DNA of 64,000 nucleotides, from assembly GCF_013201705.1 (NCBI RefSeq), contig NZ_CP053837.1, positions 1,674,001-1,738,000 on the forward strand. The letters are read 5' to 3'. A program made the position numbers and the translations under genes. Shown one piece after another: positions 1-9,233 of this stretch (positions within the stretch are counted from its first letter, which is position 1; the number at the start of each line of letters is the position of its first letter). The notes under the pieces were generated by a model, which saw only the letters and a list, made by a program, of their open reading frames with translations, was not told the origin of the DNA and did no database searches. Origin of the DNA: Aliarcobacter faecis. GTDB lineage: Bacteria > Campylobacterota > Campylobacteria > Campylobacterales > Arcobacteraceae.

Positions 1-449
1 AAAACTTAGTTGTTTTTATAAATGGAAATGGTTCTTACGATGTTGGAGCTGAATGGGAAAGTGAAGATAATGAAAATATTGGTTCAATACCGATACCTGA
101 TGAACAAGGTTGTGCATGTGATTCTATACAACTTGTAAGAGATGATACAAATCCAACTCTAAAAGTTCAAGCCCAAATACTTATGGATGTTGTGGATGCT
201 TCTCTTTCTCAATTAAATTCTCAAAGAGCAAATGTAGGAGCAGGAACAAATCAATTAGAATCAAGTGCTAGAAACAATCTTACAGGTTATGTAAATCTAA
301 AAAATGCCGAGAGCATTATAAGAGATGTAGATTATGCTCAAGAGAGTGCAAATTTCAATAAATCAAATATCATTGCACAAGCTGGTTCTTTTGTATTATC
401 ACAAGCTAGTCAAGTTGAGAAAAATTGGGTAGCACAACTTTTAAAATAG
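1..449 (+). CDS. Flagellin, C-terminal part (gene begins before the window)
   Basis: The frame is open from base 3 and continues upstream, so this is the 3' end of a longer gene. The last ~85 codons match the flagellin C-terminal domain: an SQLNSQRANVGA segment, then NLKNAESIIRDVDYAQES, ending in the FVLSQASQV...LLK helix that packs in the D0 core of the filament. Flagellin is exported through the flagellar type III apparatus and polymerises into the filament. The part before residue ~60 of this fragment (acidic, with a Cys-x-Cys) belongs to the variable surface domain. An ATG at 183 is internal, not the start. No strong terminator is visible after the stop. Family assignment is firm; which flagellin paralogue it is cannot be told. 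Confidence 0.93.
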   Translation, partial: NLVVFINGNGSYDVGAEWESEDNENIGSIPIPDEQGCACDSIQLVRDDTNPTLKVQAQILMDVVDASLSQLNSQRANVGAGTNQLESSARNNLTGYVNLKNAESIIRDVDYAQESANFNKSNIIAQAGSFVLSQASQVEKNWVAQLLK

Positions 450-534
450 TTTAAAATTTATGATATAAATAAAAGTTTACATTAAAAAAATAGTAAAGAA
501 TAGTTTATAAAATTTTTATAAATAATTATTTTGC

Positions 535-540
535 TATAAT
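535..540 (+). promoter_or_regulatory. Extended -10 promoter for the two-component operon
   Basis: A TATAAT hexamer preceded by TG (TTGCTATAAT) sits 23 bases before the histidine kinase ATG, with an AGGGGA ribosome site in between. The AT-rich upstream DNA has no clear -35, which is usual in this phylum. Inferred from sequence only. Confidence 0.6.
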
Positions 541-562
541 AGATTAATTACATAGGGGAAAT

Positions 563-2224
563 ATGTTCAAAATAGATAAAACAATAATAAAATTCAATAA
601 AAAACTATTATTTATGCCTAAGTTCTCAAGTTTTCTATTTATTACCATAATTATTTTCTTACTTCTAAATTTTATAGGTTATATTTTTCTATCAAAATAT
701 TTAGAAAATAATCATCTAAAAAAACAAGAAATAATTTTTTATAAATTACAAAGTGAAACAAGCAATCTCTTAACAAAACTTCTATACAAATATGATAAAC
801 AAAAAGAAATTTTACTTGATAAACATAAAGAGGTTTTAAAATATTTAGAAAATAAACCTTTAGATATCCCTTTAGATGAAATTTATGAAAAAATCAATGA
901 AGGTTTACCAGAGAAACCTTACAATATTTATATTACAGATGAAAACCTAATTATAAAAAACACAACATATTTTCCAGATTTAGGTTTTGATTTAAGTTTT
1001 GCAAAAGATGAAATTGAACAGCGAAAATTAACTAATAAAATAGGTATTTCAGCACCTATTTTTGAAATATATGACTCAAAATTTTTTAGTTATTCTGATT
1101 CAGCAATAAATAAAGGGAATCAAATTCTACAAGTTAGCTTTACTTACTATGATTTAGAAGATGATTTAGAAAGAGTTAGGAATATCATTAACGAAAATTT
1201 TGAGATTGAAAGCTCAAATACTTTTGTAGCTTATGCTGATGGATTTATTGCAGATTTTATATTTAAATTATCAAATATAAAAAAACCAACTCCAAAAGAG
1301 ATTGAAGAGAAAATTCAAAAAGGTAAGAAATTATTAAAAGATATAAGCCAAGAAAATTATCTCTCATCTTTTCAAGAAAAAAGTAATCTCAAAAATATAA
1401 AATATCTAAATGTTATTCAAGAAAGTCCTATTTTTAATGATGCAAAAATTATTTATAGTATAGCTTTTGATGAAACAAGCTATAATGAATATAAAAATAA
1501 TCTAAATATTATTATTTCTTTAGTATCTTTAGTAGGAATTATCTCAATATATATTCTTACAAAATTAAGATATAAAGAGAAACTTTTAAGTTATAAAGAT
1601 AAATTTATAGAACATTCCATTCATGAAATCAAAACTCCTTTATCTATCATTAGCATAAATTCTCAATTAAGAGATAAATTTTTGGGAGAAGATAAATACT
1701 CTATGAAAATTGAAGGTGCTTTAAGGACTCTTGAGAATTCATACGAAGATATGACTTTTTTACATACAAAAGAGCATATAGATTATAAAATTGAAACATT
1801 AGATTTAAAAGAGATTTTACTTGATAGAATAAAATATTTTGAGATTATTGCAAAAACTCAAAATAGAGTATTTGATATAGATATTTCAAATACTTTATTT
1901 ATACATATTAGTAAAATTGAATTAAATAGATTGATAGATAATAATCTTTCAAATGCAATAAAATATAGTTTTATCAATAGTTCTATAAAAATTATATTAA
2001 AAGATAATATTCTTAAATTTATTTCAACAGGAAAAAATATAAACAATACTAAAAATATTTTTAAAAAATATTCAAGAGAAAATAGTTCTGTTAGTGGACA
2101 TGGACTTGGACTTTCAATTGTAAAAGATATTTGTGATAAATATAATATAAGAATCTATGTAAATTCAAAAAATAAGAATATTTTTGAATATCACTTAAAT
2201 TGCCATGTGGCTGACATTTCATAA
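563..2224 (+). CDS. Membrane sensor histidine kinase
   Basis: 553 aa. It is predicted to autophosphorylate on a His and pass the phosphate to the response regulator encoded 15 bases downstream. There is one membrane segment near residues 20-45, a long extracytoplasmic sensor region to about 313, and a second membrane segment near 314-336. The HisKA box follows (SIHEIKTPLS, His about 354), then the N-box (NNLSNAIKY) and a HATPase domain with GHGLGLSIV near the C-terminus. The G1 region reads STGKN and lacks the usual DxGxG aspartate, a variation also found in other kinases with short ATP lids. The sensor domain gives no recognisable ligand. Start is the ATG behind AGGGGA. The role as a kinase is clear; the signal is unknown. 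Confidence 0.9.
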   Translation: MFKIDKTIIKFNKKLLFMPKFSSFLFITIIIFLLLNFIGYIFLSKYLENNHLKKQEIIFYKLQSETSNLLTKLLYKYDKQKEILLDKHKEVLKYLENKPLDIPLDEIYEKINEGLPEKPYNIYITDENLIIKNTTYFPDLGFDLSFAKDEIEQRKLTNKIGISAPIFEIYDSKFFSYSDSAINKGNQILQVSFTYYDLEDDLERVRNIINENFEIESSNTFVAYADGFIADFIFKLSNIKKPTPKEIEEKIQKGKKLLKDISQENYLSSFQEKSNLKNIKYLNVIQESPIFNDAKIIYSIAFDETSYNEYKNNLNIIISLVSLVGIISIYILTKLRYKEKLLSYKDKFIEHSIHEIKTPLSIISINSQLRDKFLGEDKYSMKIEGALRTLENSYEDMTFLHTKEHIDYKIETLDLKEILLDRIKYFEIIAKTQNRVFDIDISNTLFIHISKIELNRLIDNNLSNAIKYSFINSSIKIILKDNILKFISTGKNINNTKNIFKKYSRENSSVSGHGLGLSIVKDICDKYNIRIYVNSKNKNIFEYHLNCHVADIS

Positions 2225-2239
2225 TTGTAAAATATCCGT

Positions 2240-2902
2240 ATGAAGATATTTTTATTAGAAGATGATTACTCTTTAAATGAATCAATTAAAGAGATGCTAG
2301 AAGCAGAAAATTTTGTTGTTGATACTTTTTATGATGGAAGTGTGGCTTTAGAAAATATTTGTGGAGAATATTTTGTATATATTTTTGATGTAAATACTCC
2401 AAATATAGATGGTATTTCCCTACTAGAGTACATTAAAAATATTAATCCAAAATCAAATGTGATTATTATTAGTGCAAATATTAATATTACTCAGATAAAA
2501 GAAGCATATCAAAAAGGTTGCGATGACTATATAAAAAAACCTTTTAATATTGAAGAGATTATTCTAAAAATTAAAAAGATAGTTGAAAACTATAATATCA
2601 TACATCTTGCAGAAAATATACAATTTTCTCTTTTAAACAAAACTCTACTTGTAAATAGTTGTGAAGTAAATTTGACAAAATATGAAAGAGATTTCCTTTA
2701 TCTACTTTTAAAAAATAAAGGGCAAATTATCTCTCACTCACAAATTGAAGATTTTGTATATAATAAACAAGATAAAAGCTTAGATGCTGTTAGAAGCTTA
2801 GTAAAAAGATTAAGAAAAAAAGTACCAAAATATAATACAAATGTCTATAGAAGAGGGATATTTTATAAAATAACCCTATTTGAGATTTTTATATTGATAT
2901 AA
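2240..2902 (+). CDS. OmpR-family response regulator
   Basis: 220 aa. Receiver domain at residues 1-115 with acidic pair EDD at 7-9, phospho-acceptor Asp50 (IFDVNTP) and Lys100 (KKPF). A winged-helix DNA-binding domain follows at about 125-215 (LTKYERDFLYLLLKN ... VRSLVKRLRKK). It follows the histidine kinase by 15 bases and is surely its partner. The last 27 bases overlap the 3' end of the convergent DUF2459 gene, so the tail (FEIFILI) may be slightly extended relative to relatives. Target genes are not evident; no clear tandem operator was seen in front of the neighbouring flagellin or DUF2459 genes. Confidence 0.92.
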   Translation: MKIFLLEDDYSLNESIKEMLEAENFVVDTFYDGSVALENICGEYFVYIFDVNTPNIDGISLLEYIKNINPKSNVIIISANINITQIKEAYQKGCDDYIKKPFNIEEIILKIKKIVENYNIIHLAENIQFSLLNKTLLVNSCEVNLTKYERDFLYLLLKNKGQIISHSQIEDFVYNKQDKSLDAVRSLVKRLRKKVPKYNTNVYRRGIFYKITLFEIFILI

Positions 2903-3559
2903 AATTCCCTTATCAAAAACTAACCATTTTGAAGATGGAAGATTTGCTTCTTTTAAAGTGTTATTTGTCCAAGTATTACAGGTATGAAAAATACTATAAC
3001 TCCCAATTGCTTCATAAAAAGCATCATTTTCTCCATATTGAGCATCTGTTTTAATATTTATAGAACGCCCATTTTCATATTGTAAGTTTTTCTTTACAGT
3101 TGAAACTATTGAAGCATACTGCTCTTTTGAAATTGGTACTTTTATAGTCAAATCATCTTCTTGCATATCTTTATAATATGTGATATGAAATGCTGTTGAG
3201 CCAATTCCTAGACCTGCAACTAAAGCTGTACTAGCTTTTAATTCACTCCAACTTGGTGTATCAAGATAAAAACCTTTATCTCCCCAACCAATAGAAATAT
3301 AGTTAAAATTTTTACTTTTACTAACTGTATTTTCAAATGGGAAAAGCTTTGCCCAATATATGATATTGTTATCAAGTGGAAGAACAATATCTGTATGAAC
3401 TCCATTTGATTTTAAATATATTTCATACTCTAAATTTGAATAAGTTTTATAATCATTTGATATTCTTGACAATATAAATTCACTTAAAAAAAATATTAAT
3501 ATTAAAGAAAATATTAAAATAAAAAAAAGAAATATATTTTTTAAAAGATTTTTAATCAT
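2876..3559 (-). CDS. DUF2459 / TIGR02117-family membrane-anchored protein
   Basis: About 227 aa from the ATG at 3559, which has a purine-rich AAGTGGG in front. The frame is open to a TTG at 3583, but that codon has no ribosome site. One N-terminal membrane segment (NIFLFFILIFSLILIFFL) is followed by an extracytoplasmic domain with the family signatures NGVHTDIVLP, GWGDKGFYLDTP and HTCNTWTN near the end. Members of this family have no proven function; a cysteine/histidine arrangement suggests a hydrolase-like fold, but that is speculation. It is convergent with, and overlaps by 27 bases, the response regulator gene, and stands alone as a transcription unit. Confidence 0.8.
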   Translation of the reverse strand: MIKNLLKNIFLFFILIFSLILIFFLSEFILSRISNDYKTYSNLEYEIYLKSNGVHTDIVLPLDNNIIYWAKLFPFENTVSKSKNFNYISIGWGDKGFYLDTPSWSELKASTALVAGLGIGSTAFHITYYKDMQEDDLTIKVPISKEQYASIVSTVKKNLQYENGRSINIKTDAQYGENDAFYEAIGSYSIFHTCNTWTNNTLKEANLPSSKWLVFDKGILYQYKNLK

Positions 3560-3664
3560 AAAGCCCACTTTTTGGTAAATCAATTCGGTTATTTTTATAT
3601 TTTATTTATAAAAATAAGGTTAAAATTTTGATAATTTCAGATTTTTTTATAAAAGCAGGGAAAA

Positions 3665-4150
3665 ATGAAAAAAGTTTTTATAGCAAGGCATACAACAAAA
3701 GATAGAGAAGCCTTAAATGAGTACGATTATGATATTGAATTAACTGCTGATGGTATTACTAAAGCAGAAAAAATGGCAAAACATTTGGCTTCAAAAAATC
3801 CAAATATTGGTTTAATAGTTGCAAGTCCAGCAGTAAGAACAAGACACACAGCTGAAATATTTGCAAAAGAGTTAGCTTATAACAAAACTATTATGTTAAA
3901 TGAAGTTTTATATATGGCATTTGTAAATGAGTTAATAGAGACTATCACATACACTTATGATAGTATTGATACTATGTTAATAGTTGGACACAATCCATCT
4001 TTAACTGCCCTTGCCGTTACTCTTGTAGGATTTAAAGAGAAATTTGAAGAGGGTGCAGTTATGGAAATAGATTTTGATTGCAATAGTTGGATAGATATTG
4101 ATAAATCAAATGCAAAGCTAGTAAGCTATACAAAATCTAGTGATGTATAA
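3665..4150 (+). CDS. SixA-like histidine phosphatase
   Basis: 161 aa, the usual size for SixA. It belongs to the histidine phosphatase (phosphoglycerate-mutase-like) superfamily. The catalytic motif at residues 7-11 reads ARHTT where the family usually has RHG; the catalytic His is kept. The second Arg is in VRTRHTAEIF and the second His in VGHNPSLT. SixA proteins dephosphorylate phospho-His domains in E. coli; whether this one does is unknown. It starts at an ATG preceded by AGCAGGGA. It is convergent with the small secreted-protein gene, one base apart, with no hairpin terminator between them. Confidence 0.85.
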   Translation: MKKVFIARHTTKDREALNEYDYDIELTADGITKAEKMAKHLASKNPNIGLIVASPAVRTRHTAEIFAKELAYNKTIMLNEVLYMAFVNELIETITYTYDSIDTMLIVGHNPSLTALAVTLVGFKEKFEEGAVMEIDFDCNSWIDIDKSNAKLVSYTKSSDV

Positions 4151-4151
4151 C

Positions 4152-4562
4152 TTATCTTATATTTTTATTTATTAAAGCAGCTTGTGCTAGAGAAGTAAGC
4201 TCTGTCAATGTTTTAGAATCTAGTTTTCTATCTCCAACAACAAAAGAGAAAATCTCAAAAAAGTTTTCTCTTCCCCAAGTTCTAAGTTCCGCTACATTCA
4301 AAAACTTTTCAGTACTTAGTATTTCACCTTGTTTGTTTTTAATTATAACTTTTGCACTATCACTATTTTCAAAGTTTCCTTTTATTCCATCATTATTTTT
4401 AATTTGATAACTAACTGTTGCATCTAAAATTTTACCTGTCACTAAACTTCCATTATCAACTACTTTTTTTGGAAAACCACTATCTTTTAAAAAATCATCC
4501 CATTTATCTGCAAAAACATTTGTAGATATTAAAAGTAAAACTAAAACTAAAATTTTTTTCAT
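4152..4562 (-). CDS. Small secreted protein of unknown function
   Basis: 136 aa with a clear signal peptide (KKILVLVLLLISTNVFA, cleavage after about residue 18). The mature part is about 118 aa, mixed alpha/beta by composition, with no cysteines and no motif I recognise. It starts 12 bases after the mnmE stop, so it is the last gene of the rpmH-to-mnmE operon. It could be periplasmic. No function is proposed. Confidence 0.7.
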   Translation of the reverse strand: MKKILVLVLLLISTNVFADKWDDFLKDSGFPKKVVDNGSLVTGKILDATVSYQIKNNDGIKGNFENSDSAKVIIKNKQGEILSTEKFLNVAELRTWGRENFFEIFSFVVGDRKLDSKTLTELTSLAQAALINKNIR

Positions 4563-4574
4563 TACTATTTCCTC

Positions 4575-5945
4575 TTATTTACCAAGGCAAAATTCACCAA
4601 ACATAACATCTAGCATCTCATCATTTTCATAAGGTCTTGTGATATTTGAAATCTCATGTAAAGCTTCTGTTATATGGTGAGCAAAAAACTCTAACTCTCC
4701 ACTATAAAGTGGATTCTTTGCCAAATTTATATTTTCTAAACTATTTTTTACACTTAAAATCTGTCTTTTAGATACCAAAGTTAATTCATCACTACTTGTA
4801 TTTTCATCTAAAATATTCTCTATATTTCTTAAAAGAGGATTTATATTATCTTTTGTTGATAGTTCTATAAAATCACCTAAGATTGATTTTTCAAATCTAT
4901 TTTCAAGATCACATTTATTTAAAACTTTTATTATATTTTTACTTTCTGTACTAGATAAAAGCTCTAATATCTTTTTATCTTCACTATCAAGAGTTTTACT
5001 ATTATCAAATAAAGCTACAATAATATCAGCTTCACTAATAGCTTTTATAGACTTTTCTATTCCAATTTGCTCTATAACATCAGATGTATCTTCTCTAATA
5101 CCTGCTGTATCTACTATTTTTATAATATGAGTTCCTACTCTAACACTCTCTTCAATAGTATCTCTAGTAGTTCCTGCAATATCAGAGATAATTGCTCTAT
5201 CATAATTTAAAAGTTTATTTAAAAGGCTTGATTTCCCAACATTTGGTTTTCCAATAATTGCTACTTTAAAACCTTCTATCATACCTTCTCTTCTTTGACT
5301 AGCTTCAAGAGTATTTTGAAGTTTTTCCTCTATTTTTGCTATCTTTTCTTCAATTTTAGAAAAAATATCTGTTGGTAAATCCTCTTCAGCATAATCTATA
5401 GTAACTTCAGTATATGCAAGCATAAAAAGTAAATCTTCTCTTATATCTTCAACAAAATCTTTCAATTCACCTTTTAATTGCCGAGCTAAAAGTTTTACAG
5501 CATCACTACTTCTTGCTTCAATTATTTTAGAGATAGCTTCTGCTTTACTTAAATCCATTTTATTATTTAAAAATGCCCTTTTAGAAAACTCTCCTGCCAT
5601 AGCCATTCTAGCTCCATGAGCTAAAGCAGTATCAAGAACTAAATTTGAAATAGCTATACCACCATGACATTGAAACTCAACAATATCTTCTCCTGTAAAA
5701 GAGTTTGGTGCTTTAAAATATAAAATTAAAGCTTCATCAATTAATTCATTATTTATATTATATAAGTATGAAAGTGTTGCATATCGTGGGATTATTTTAG
5801 TTTTTTGTGAGATTTTTTGGGCAATTTCAAGAGCTTTAGCCCCTGAAACTCTTACTATTGAAATTGAACCTATTCCATTTGCTGTAGCAATTGCTACAAT
5901 TGTATCATCAAAATTCAAATCAATTTTCTCTAGCTTTGTACTCAT
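4575..5945 (-). CDS. mnmE: tRNA modification GTPase MnmE
   Basis: 456 aa, normal length. MnmE together with MnmG adds the carboxymethylaminomethyl group to U34 of certain tRNAs. An N-terminal folate-binding domain (DDTIVAIATANGIGSISIVR; CHGG; GEFSKRAFLN) precedes a helical domain carrying an inserted G domain. The G domain has G1 GKPNVGKSSLLN near residue 230, G2 TTRD, G3 DTAG and G4 NKCD. The C-terminus is CLGK, the family's conserved C(I/L)GK end with the catalytic Cys. The ATG overlaps the end of jag by 26 bases. The gene sits at its classic place downstream of yidC and jag. Confidence 0.97.
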   Translation of the reverse strand: MSTKLEKIDLNFDDTIVAIATANGIGSISIVRVSGAKALEIAQKISQKTKIIPRYATLSYLYNINNELIDEALILYFKAPNSFTGEDIVEFQCHGGIAISNLVLDTALAHGARMAMAGEFSKRAFLNNKMDLSKAEAISKIIEARSSDAVKLLARQLKGELKDFVEDIREDLLFMLAYTEVTIDYAEEDLPTDIFSKIEEKIAKIEEKLQNTLEASQRREGMIEGFKVAIIGKPNVGKSSLLNKLLNYDRAIISDIAGTTRDTIEESVRVGTHIIKIVDTAGIREDTSDVIEQIGIEKSIKAISEADIIVALFDNSKTLDSEDKKILELLSSTESKNIIKVLNKCDLENRFEKSILGDFIELSTKDNINPLLRNIENILDENTSSDELTLVSKRQILSVKNSLENINLAKNPLYSGELEFFAHHITEALHEISNITRPYENDEMLDVMFGEFCLGK

Positions 5946-6783
5946 TTACAAGTACATATTTTTCACCTTTTATATTTGTTTTAACTGCAACATATTTTAA
6001 AGGGAACTCTTCTCTTAATCTCTTTAATGCAATATGAACTAAAATACCATCAAGAGGTTTTGTTTTAAAACTCCCCTTCTCTTTTATAAGTTCAATTACA
6101 GGTTCTAAATATAATGAAATTGCTTGTTCTTGATTTTTCAAAAACTCTGCAACTTCAAGTCGAAGCATTAGACCATACTTATCATTTATCCAATTAAATA
6201 AAATATATGATAAAGCTTTATATCTATATCCTTCTTTACCTATTAGTAAAGCTGAATCTTCTCCTAAAAACTCTATAAACAGAGTTTCATCATCATAAAA
6301 ACTAACTTTTATATCTTCAAGATTAAAACATGATTCATTAAATAAAAGATTTAAACCCTCTTTTACCTCTTTTAAAACAATATCTTTATCTTTTCTAATA
6401 AATATTTTTGAGATTTCACCTTTTTCTTCACCATAAAAGTTATCAAAAATTTGCTCTTTTGACTCTACTTTTGGAACATCTTTTAAAATCTCTTTTTTCT
6501 CTTCTTTTACAATAGTTTTCTCTTCTAATTTAGAGTTTTCTATTTTTGAAGATACATCTTCTATCTTTACATCTTTATTTTTATAAGATTTACTTTCAGC
6601 TGCTTTCAAAGTAGAATTCTCTTTTTTGTATGCACAAATTATAGCCTTCTTTTTTCCAAAACCTAAAAAACCATTTGTTGGTTGTTGAATTACCTCAATT
6701 ACAAGCTCTGTAATTGAACATTCAAACTCTTTTTTTGCTAAGTCATAAACTTTTTCTAAACTATCTGCTTCAAACTTTTTCAT
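5920..6783 (-). CDS. jag: Jag/KhpB-type RNA-binding protein
   Basis: 287 aa. The Jag_N domain is at the N-terminus (residues ~1-50; DSLEKVYDLAKKEF ... NGFLGFGKKKA). A charged Lys/Glu-rich linker follows at ~55-120. The KH domain contains IGKEGYRYKALSYILF. The end is R3H-like but degenerate: the family's Arg-x3-His reads GILVHIAL, so the Arg is not obvious. Jag/KhpB proteins bind RNA and are normally encoded beside yidC, as here. It starts 17 bases downstream of yidC and overlaps mnmE at its end. Identification is firm; the loss of the canonical R3H Arg is what I read from the sequence. Confidence 0.9.
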   Translation of the reverse strand: MKKFEADSLEKVYDLAKKEFECSITELVIEVIQQPTNGFLGFGKKKAIICAYKKENSTLKAAESKSYKNKDVKIEDVSSKIENSKLEEKTIVKEEKKEILKDVPKVESKEQIFDNFYGEEKGEISKIFIRKDKDIVLKEVKEGLNLLFNESCFNLEDIKVSFYDDETLFIEFLGEDSALLIGKEGYRYKALSYILFNWINDKYGLMLRLEVAEFLKNQEQAISLYLEPVIELIKEKGSFKTKPLDGILVHIALKRLREEFPLKYVAVKTNIKGEKYVLVNEYKAREN

Positions 6784-6800
6784 AAACTCTTCCTATTTGA

Positions 6801-8381
6801 TTAGTTTTTTGCGACTCTTTTTTTCTCAAATATTCTATTTATAGTATATTGTTGAGCTATAGTAAACAGATTATTTACAAACCAGTACAGAGTTAAACCT
6901 GCTGGGAACCATAAGAAGAAGAATGTAAAAATTATTGGTAATAATTGGAAAATCTTTTTTTGCATCTCATCTTGCATTGCATTTGGTGTAATTTTTTGTT
7001 GGATAAACATAGTTGCACCCATTAAAATTGGTAATACAAACCAAGGATCCATCTCTGCTAAATCTTTAATCCATAAAATCCATTCAGCACCTTTTAACTC
7101 AATTGCATTAATTAAAACTCTATAAATTGCGAAGAAAACTGGAATTTGTAAAAGTAGAGGTAAACATCCACCCATTGGATTTGCACCATGTTTTTTATAT
7201 AGTTCCATCATAGCAACTGATTGTTTTTGTTTATCACCCTTATATTTAGCTTGAATCTCTTTCATTTTTGGTGCTAAATCTTTTAATTTTTGCATAGACA
7301 TCATACCTTTATATGATAAAGGATAAAGTACAAGCTTAATTAAAATTGTAAGAATAACAATAGTCCAACCCCAGTTTCCTACATAAGATTGAATAAATTG
7401 TAGTAAAGTAAACATAGGTTTTGCAATAAATGTAAACCATCCATAATCAATAACATCAATTAATTCAGGATTTAAAGCTTTTAAATCATTATAGTTTTTT
7501 GGTCCCATAAATCCACTAAAACTAATATTTGAGTTTGCATGAATAAATGATTGTGGATTATTAGAGCTATCAGGCATTAAAGTAATAGCCAATGATTTTT
7601 CAAAATTATAAACAACAGTTGCATAATATCTATCAAAATTTGATACAAATTTAAGCCCAGTTAAAGTCTCTTCATGGCTTAAATCTTTATCTTCAATAGT
7701 TTTCAAAGTACCATCATTTAATTTAGTCATAAATCCATGAACTGCATACATATCAGCAATTACATCTGGTCTAAATCCATTTGTAATAAAAAACTGCTTA
7801 TCATTTGTAGAGCTAACTGTTAAATCATAGTGTCCATCTGGATAAAAAGTAAACTTTTTAGTTAAAACTGTATTAGTTAAAGTTTGTGTTAAAACTAACT
7901 CTTGTTTAGAGCTACTAGCATCAATTTCACTGTTACTTGCAACAACATCTATTTTAAAAGCCTCTTCATTTACACTTGAATCTGCAAATCTAGTCTCTAA
8001 TGGTCTTAGCTGATTTGCTGAGAAAAGTTTAATCTGTTCACCTTTATCATTTTTATATTTTTCTTCAAGTAAAGTTACTTGTGCAACTCTTCCTAAATTA
8101 TCAATTTCAATAATATTATTTTGAGTTTTTATTTTTGTAACAATTTTACTATCAGTAAATTTTGGTGCTTCAATAGCTGTTTTACTATCTTGTGTTACAA
8201 CTGGACTAACTTCTGGAGCTGCATTTTGCTTTGATTCTTGTTCTATTTTAGCCTGAGCTGCTCTTTCTTCTTGCTTTGGTTTTAATACCAAAAATTCATA
8301 TGCTATAAAAAATACAAAAACTAATACAGTCATTATTATCATTCGTTTTTGTAAACCACTATTTTGATTATAGTTACTCAT
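6801..8381 (-). CDS. yidC: Membrane protein insertase YidC
   Basis: 526 aa, typical of Gram-negative YidC. N-terminal membrane anchor at residues ~13-33, a large periplasmic domain to about 330, and a C-terminal block of five membrane segments with the insertase signatures SYKGMMSMQKLKDLAPKMKE and NPMGGCLPLLLQIPVFFAIY. YidC inserts inner-membrane proteins alone or with SecYEG. The ATG overlaps the end of yidD by 8 bases. Neighbouring rpmH, rnpA, yidD, jag and mnmE make the standard translation/insertion operon. Confidence 0.97.
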   Translation of the reverse strand: MSNYNQNSGLQKRMIIMTVLVFVFFIAYEFLVLKPKQEERAAQAKIEQESKQNAAPEVSPVVTQDSKTAIEAPKFTDSKIVTKIKTQNNIIEIDNLGRVAQVTLLEEKYKNDKGEQIKLFSANQLRPLETRFADSSVNEEAFKIDVVASNSEIDASSSKQELVLTQTLTNTVLTKKFTFYPDGHYDLTVSSTNDKQFFITNGFRPDVIADMYAVHGFMTKLNDGTLKTIEDKDLSHEETLTGLKFVSNFDRYYATVVYNFEKSLAITLMPDSSNNPQSFIHANSNISFSGFMGPKNYNDLKALNPELIDVIDYGWFTFIAKPMFTLLQFIQSYVGNWGWTIVILTILIKLVLYPLSYKGMMSMQKLKDLAPKMKEIQAKYKGDKQKQSVAMMELYKKHGANPMGGCLPLLLQIPVFFAIYRVLINAIELKGAEWILWIKDLAEMDPWFVLPILMGATMFIQQKITPNAMQDEMQKKIFQLLPIIFTFFFLWFPAGLTLYWFVNNLFTIAQQYTINRIFEKKRVAKN

Positions 8382-8706
8382 TCTCTTTCTTCCACTCCCT
8401 GTTTTTTACTACTAAATACTTCCCATTTTGAGTTGGGATATACCAATATATTATTTTTATTTTTTTATAATTGATACTTGTTTTTTCAAGCTTTTTAATA
8501 ACTGGATAATCAAATCCTCCAGCAAAAAGTTGATTACACTTTAAAATGCGTAATATTGTAAAATAAAACGCCTTAAAAACTCCATTATTATCAAATTGCC
8601 ATAAAGCATATTGAGAACAAGTTGGATAATATCTACACGAACCATATGATATTACTGATAAATATTTTTGATAAAATCTGATTATTCTTTTTATTATTTG
8701 CTTCAT
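8374..8706 (-). CDS. yidD: Membrane protein insertion efficiency factor YidD
   Basis: 110 aa, YidD family. The conserved cysteine-containing core is present (RFYQKYLSVISYGSCRYYPTCSQYAL) with an amphipathic N-terminal helix ([13 protein letters not shown]), and CNQLFAGGFDYP follows. It assists YidC-dependent insertion. The C-terminal tail beyond residue ~75 is longer than in the shortest homologues and is Lys-rich. Its ATG overlaps the rnpA TGA (ATGA arrangement), and its own end overlaps yidC by 8 bases. Confidence 0.93.
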   Translation of the reverse strand: MKQIIKRIIRFYQKYLSVISYGSCRYYPTCSQYALWQFDNNGVFKAFYFTILRILKCNQLFAGGFDYPVIKKLEKTSINYKKIKIIYWYIPTQNGKYLVVKNREWKKENE

Positions 8707-9038
8707 TTAAGAAGCTCTAATCTTTTTAGTGCAAAATTGAAATCTTTTTTTAACTCTAAAAAATCTCTATTTTCAAGTGTTTGTTTTGCTACAAAAACAT
8801 AATTTCCAGAAATAAATTTATCCTCAAAAGTTAAAAGTCCTGCTTTTAATCTTCTTTTTGCTCTATTTCTTTCTACTGCATTTCCAAGTTTTTTTGAAGC
8901 AACAAATGCAATTTTTAATGAAGAATTTGGAATAAAAAAAGCGACAAAACTAGCAGTATGCCAACTTTTGCCGCTTTTATATATTCTTGAGAAATCTTTT
9001 TGACTATTTAGTCTATAGTCTTTACTTAAACAGCTAAT
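8703..9038 (-). CDS. rnpA: Ribonuclease P protein component with an apparent ATT start
   Basis: About 111 aa. RnpA is the protein subunit of RNase P, which matures tRNA 5' ends. The reverse-strand frame encodes [37 protein letters not shown] (the RNR signature) and a C-terminus ALKRLELLK. The frame has no ATG, GTG or TTG upstream of the conserved core, and no Met codon at all; the first stop upstream is at 9045-9047. The best start is ATT at 9036-9038, preceded by AAAGG at good spacing inside the end of rpmH. This gives a 13-base overlap with rpmH. The stop overlaps the yidD start. The product is certain; the start codon is inferred. Confidence 0.88.
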   Translation of the reverse strand: MSCLSKDYRLNSQKDFSRIYKSGKSWHTASFVAFFIPNSSLKIAFVASKKLGNAVERNRAKRRLKAGLLTFEDKFISGNYVFVAKQTLENRDFLELKKDFNFALKRLELLK

Positions 9039-9160
9039 CTTTTTCTACCTTTAGCTCTTCTTGCATTAATTACTCTTCTACCATTTTTAGTAGCCATTCT
9101 AACTCTGAACCCGTGAGTTCTTTTTTTAGGAGTGTTATGTGGTTGATATGTTCTTTTCAT
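9026..9160 (-). CDS. rpmH: 50S ribosomal protein L34
   Basis: 44 aa, reading [19 protein letters not shown], then [20 protein letters not shown] and KRLAV. This is a full-length, textbook L34. The ATG at 9160 has GAGGAAAAA in front. It is first in the operon with rnpA; its last 13 bases double as the beginning of rnpA. A plausible -10 (TATACAAT) lies about 45 bases upstream. Confidence 0.97.
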   Translation of the reverse strand: MKRTYQPHNTPKKRTHGFRVRMATKNGRRVINARRAKGRKRLAV

Positions 9161-9233
9161 CTTAATTTTTCCTCAAAATTTCTAAATAAGTTGTGGATTG
9201 TATAAAAATCTTACTTAAAATATCTTTATAATT

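Noticed and set aside
3559-3583. TTG start for the DUF2459 gene at 3583
   Set aside because: No ribosome site in front of the TTG; the ATG at 3559 fits the signal-anchor better.
9170-9215. Possible DnaA box (AATCCACAA) and origin near rpmH
   Set aside because: Only one weak match, with two mismatches to the consensus, and no dnaA or dnaN gene or AT-rich unwinding repeats beside it.
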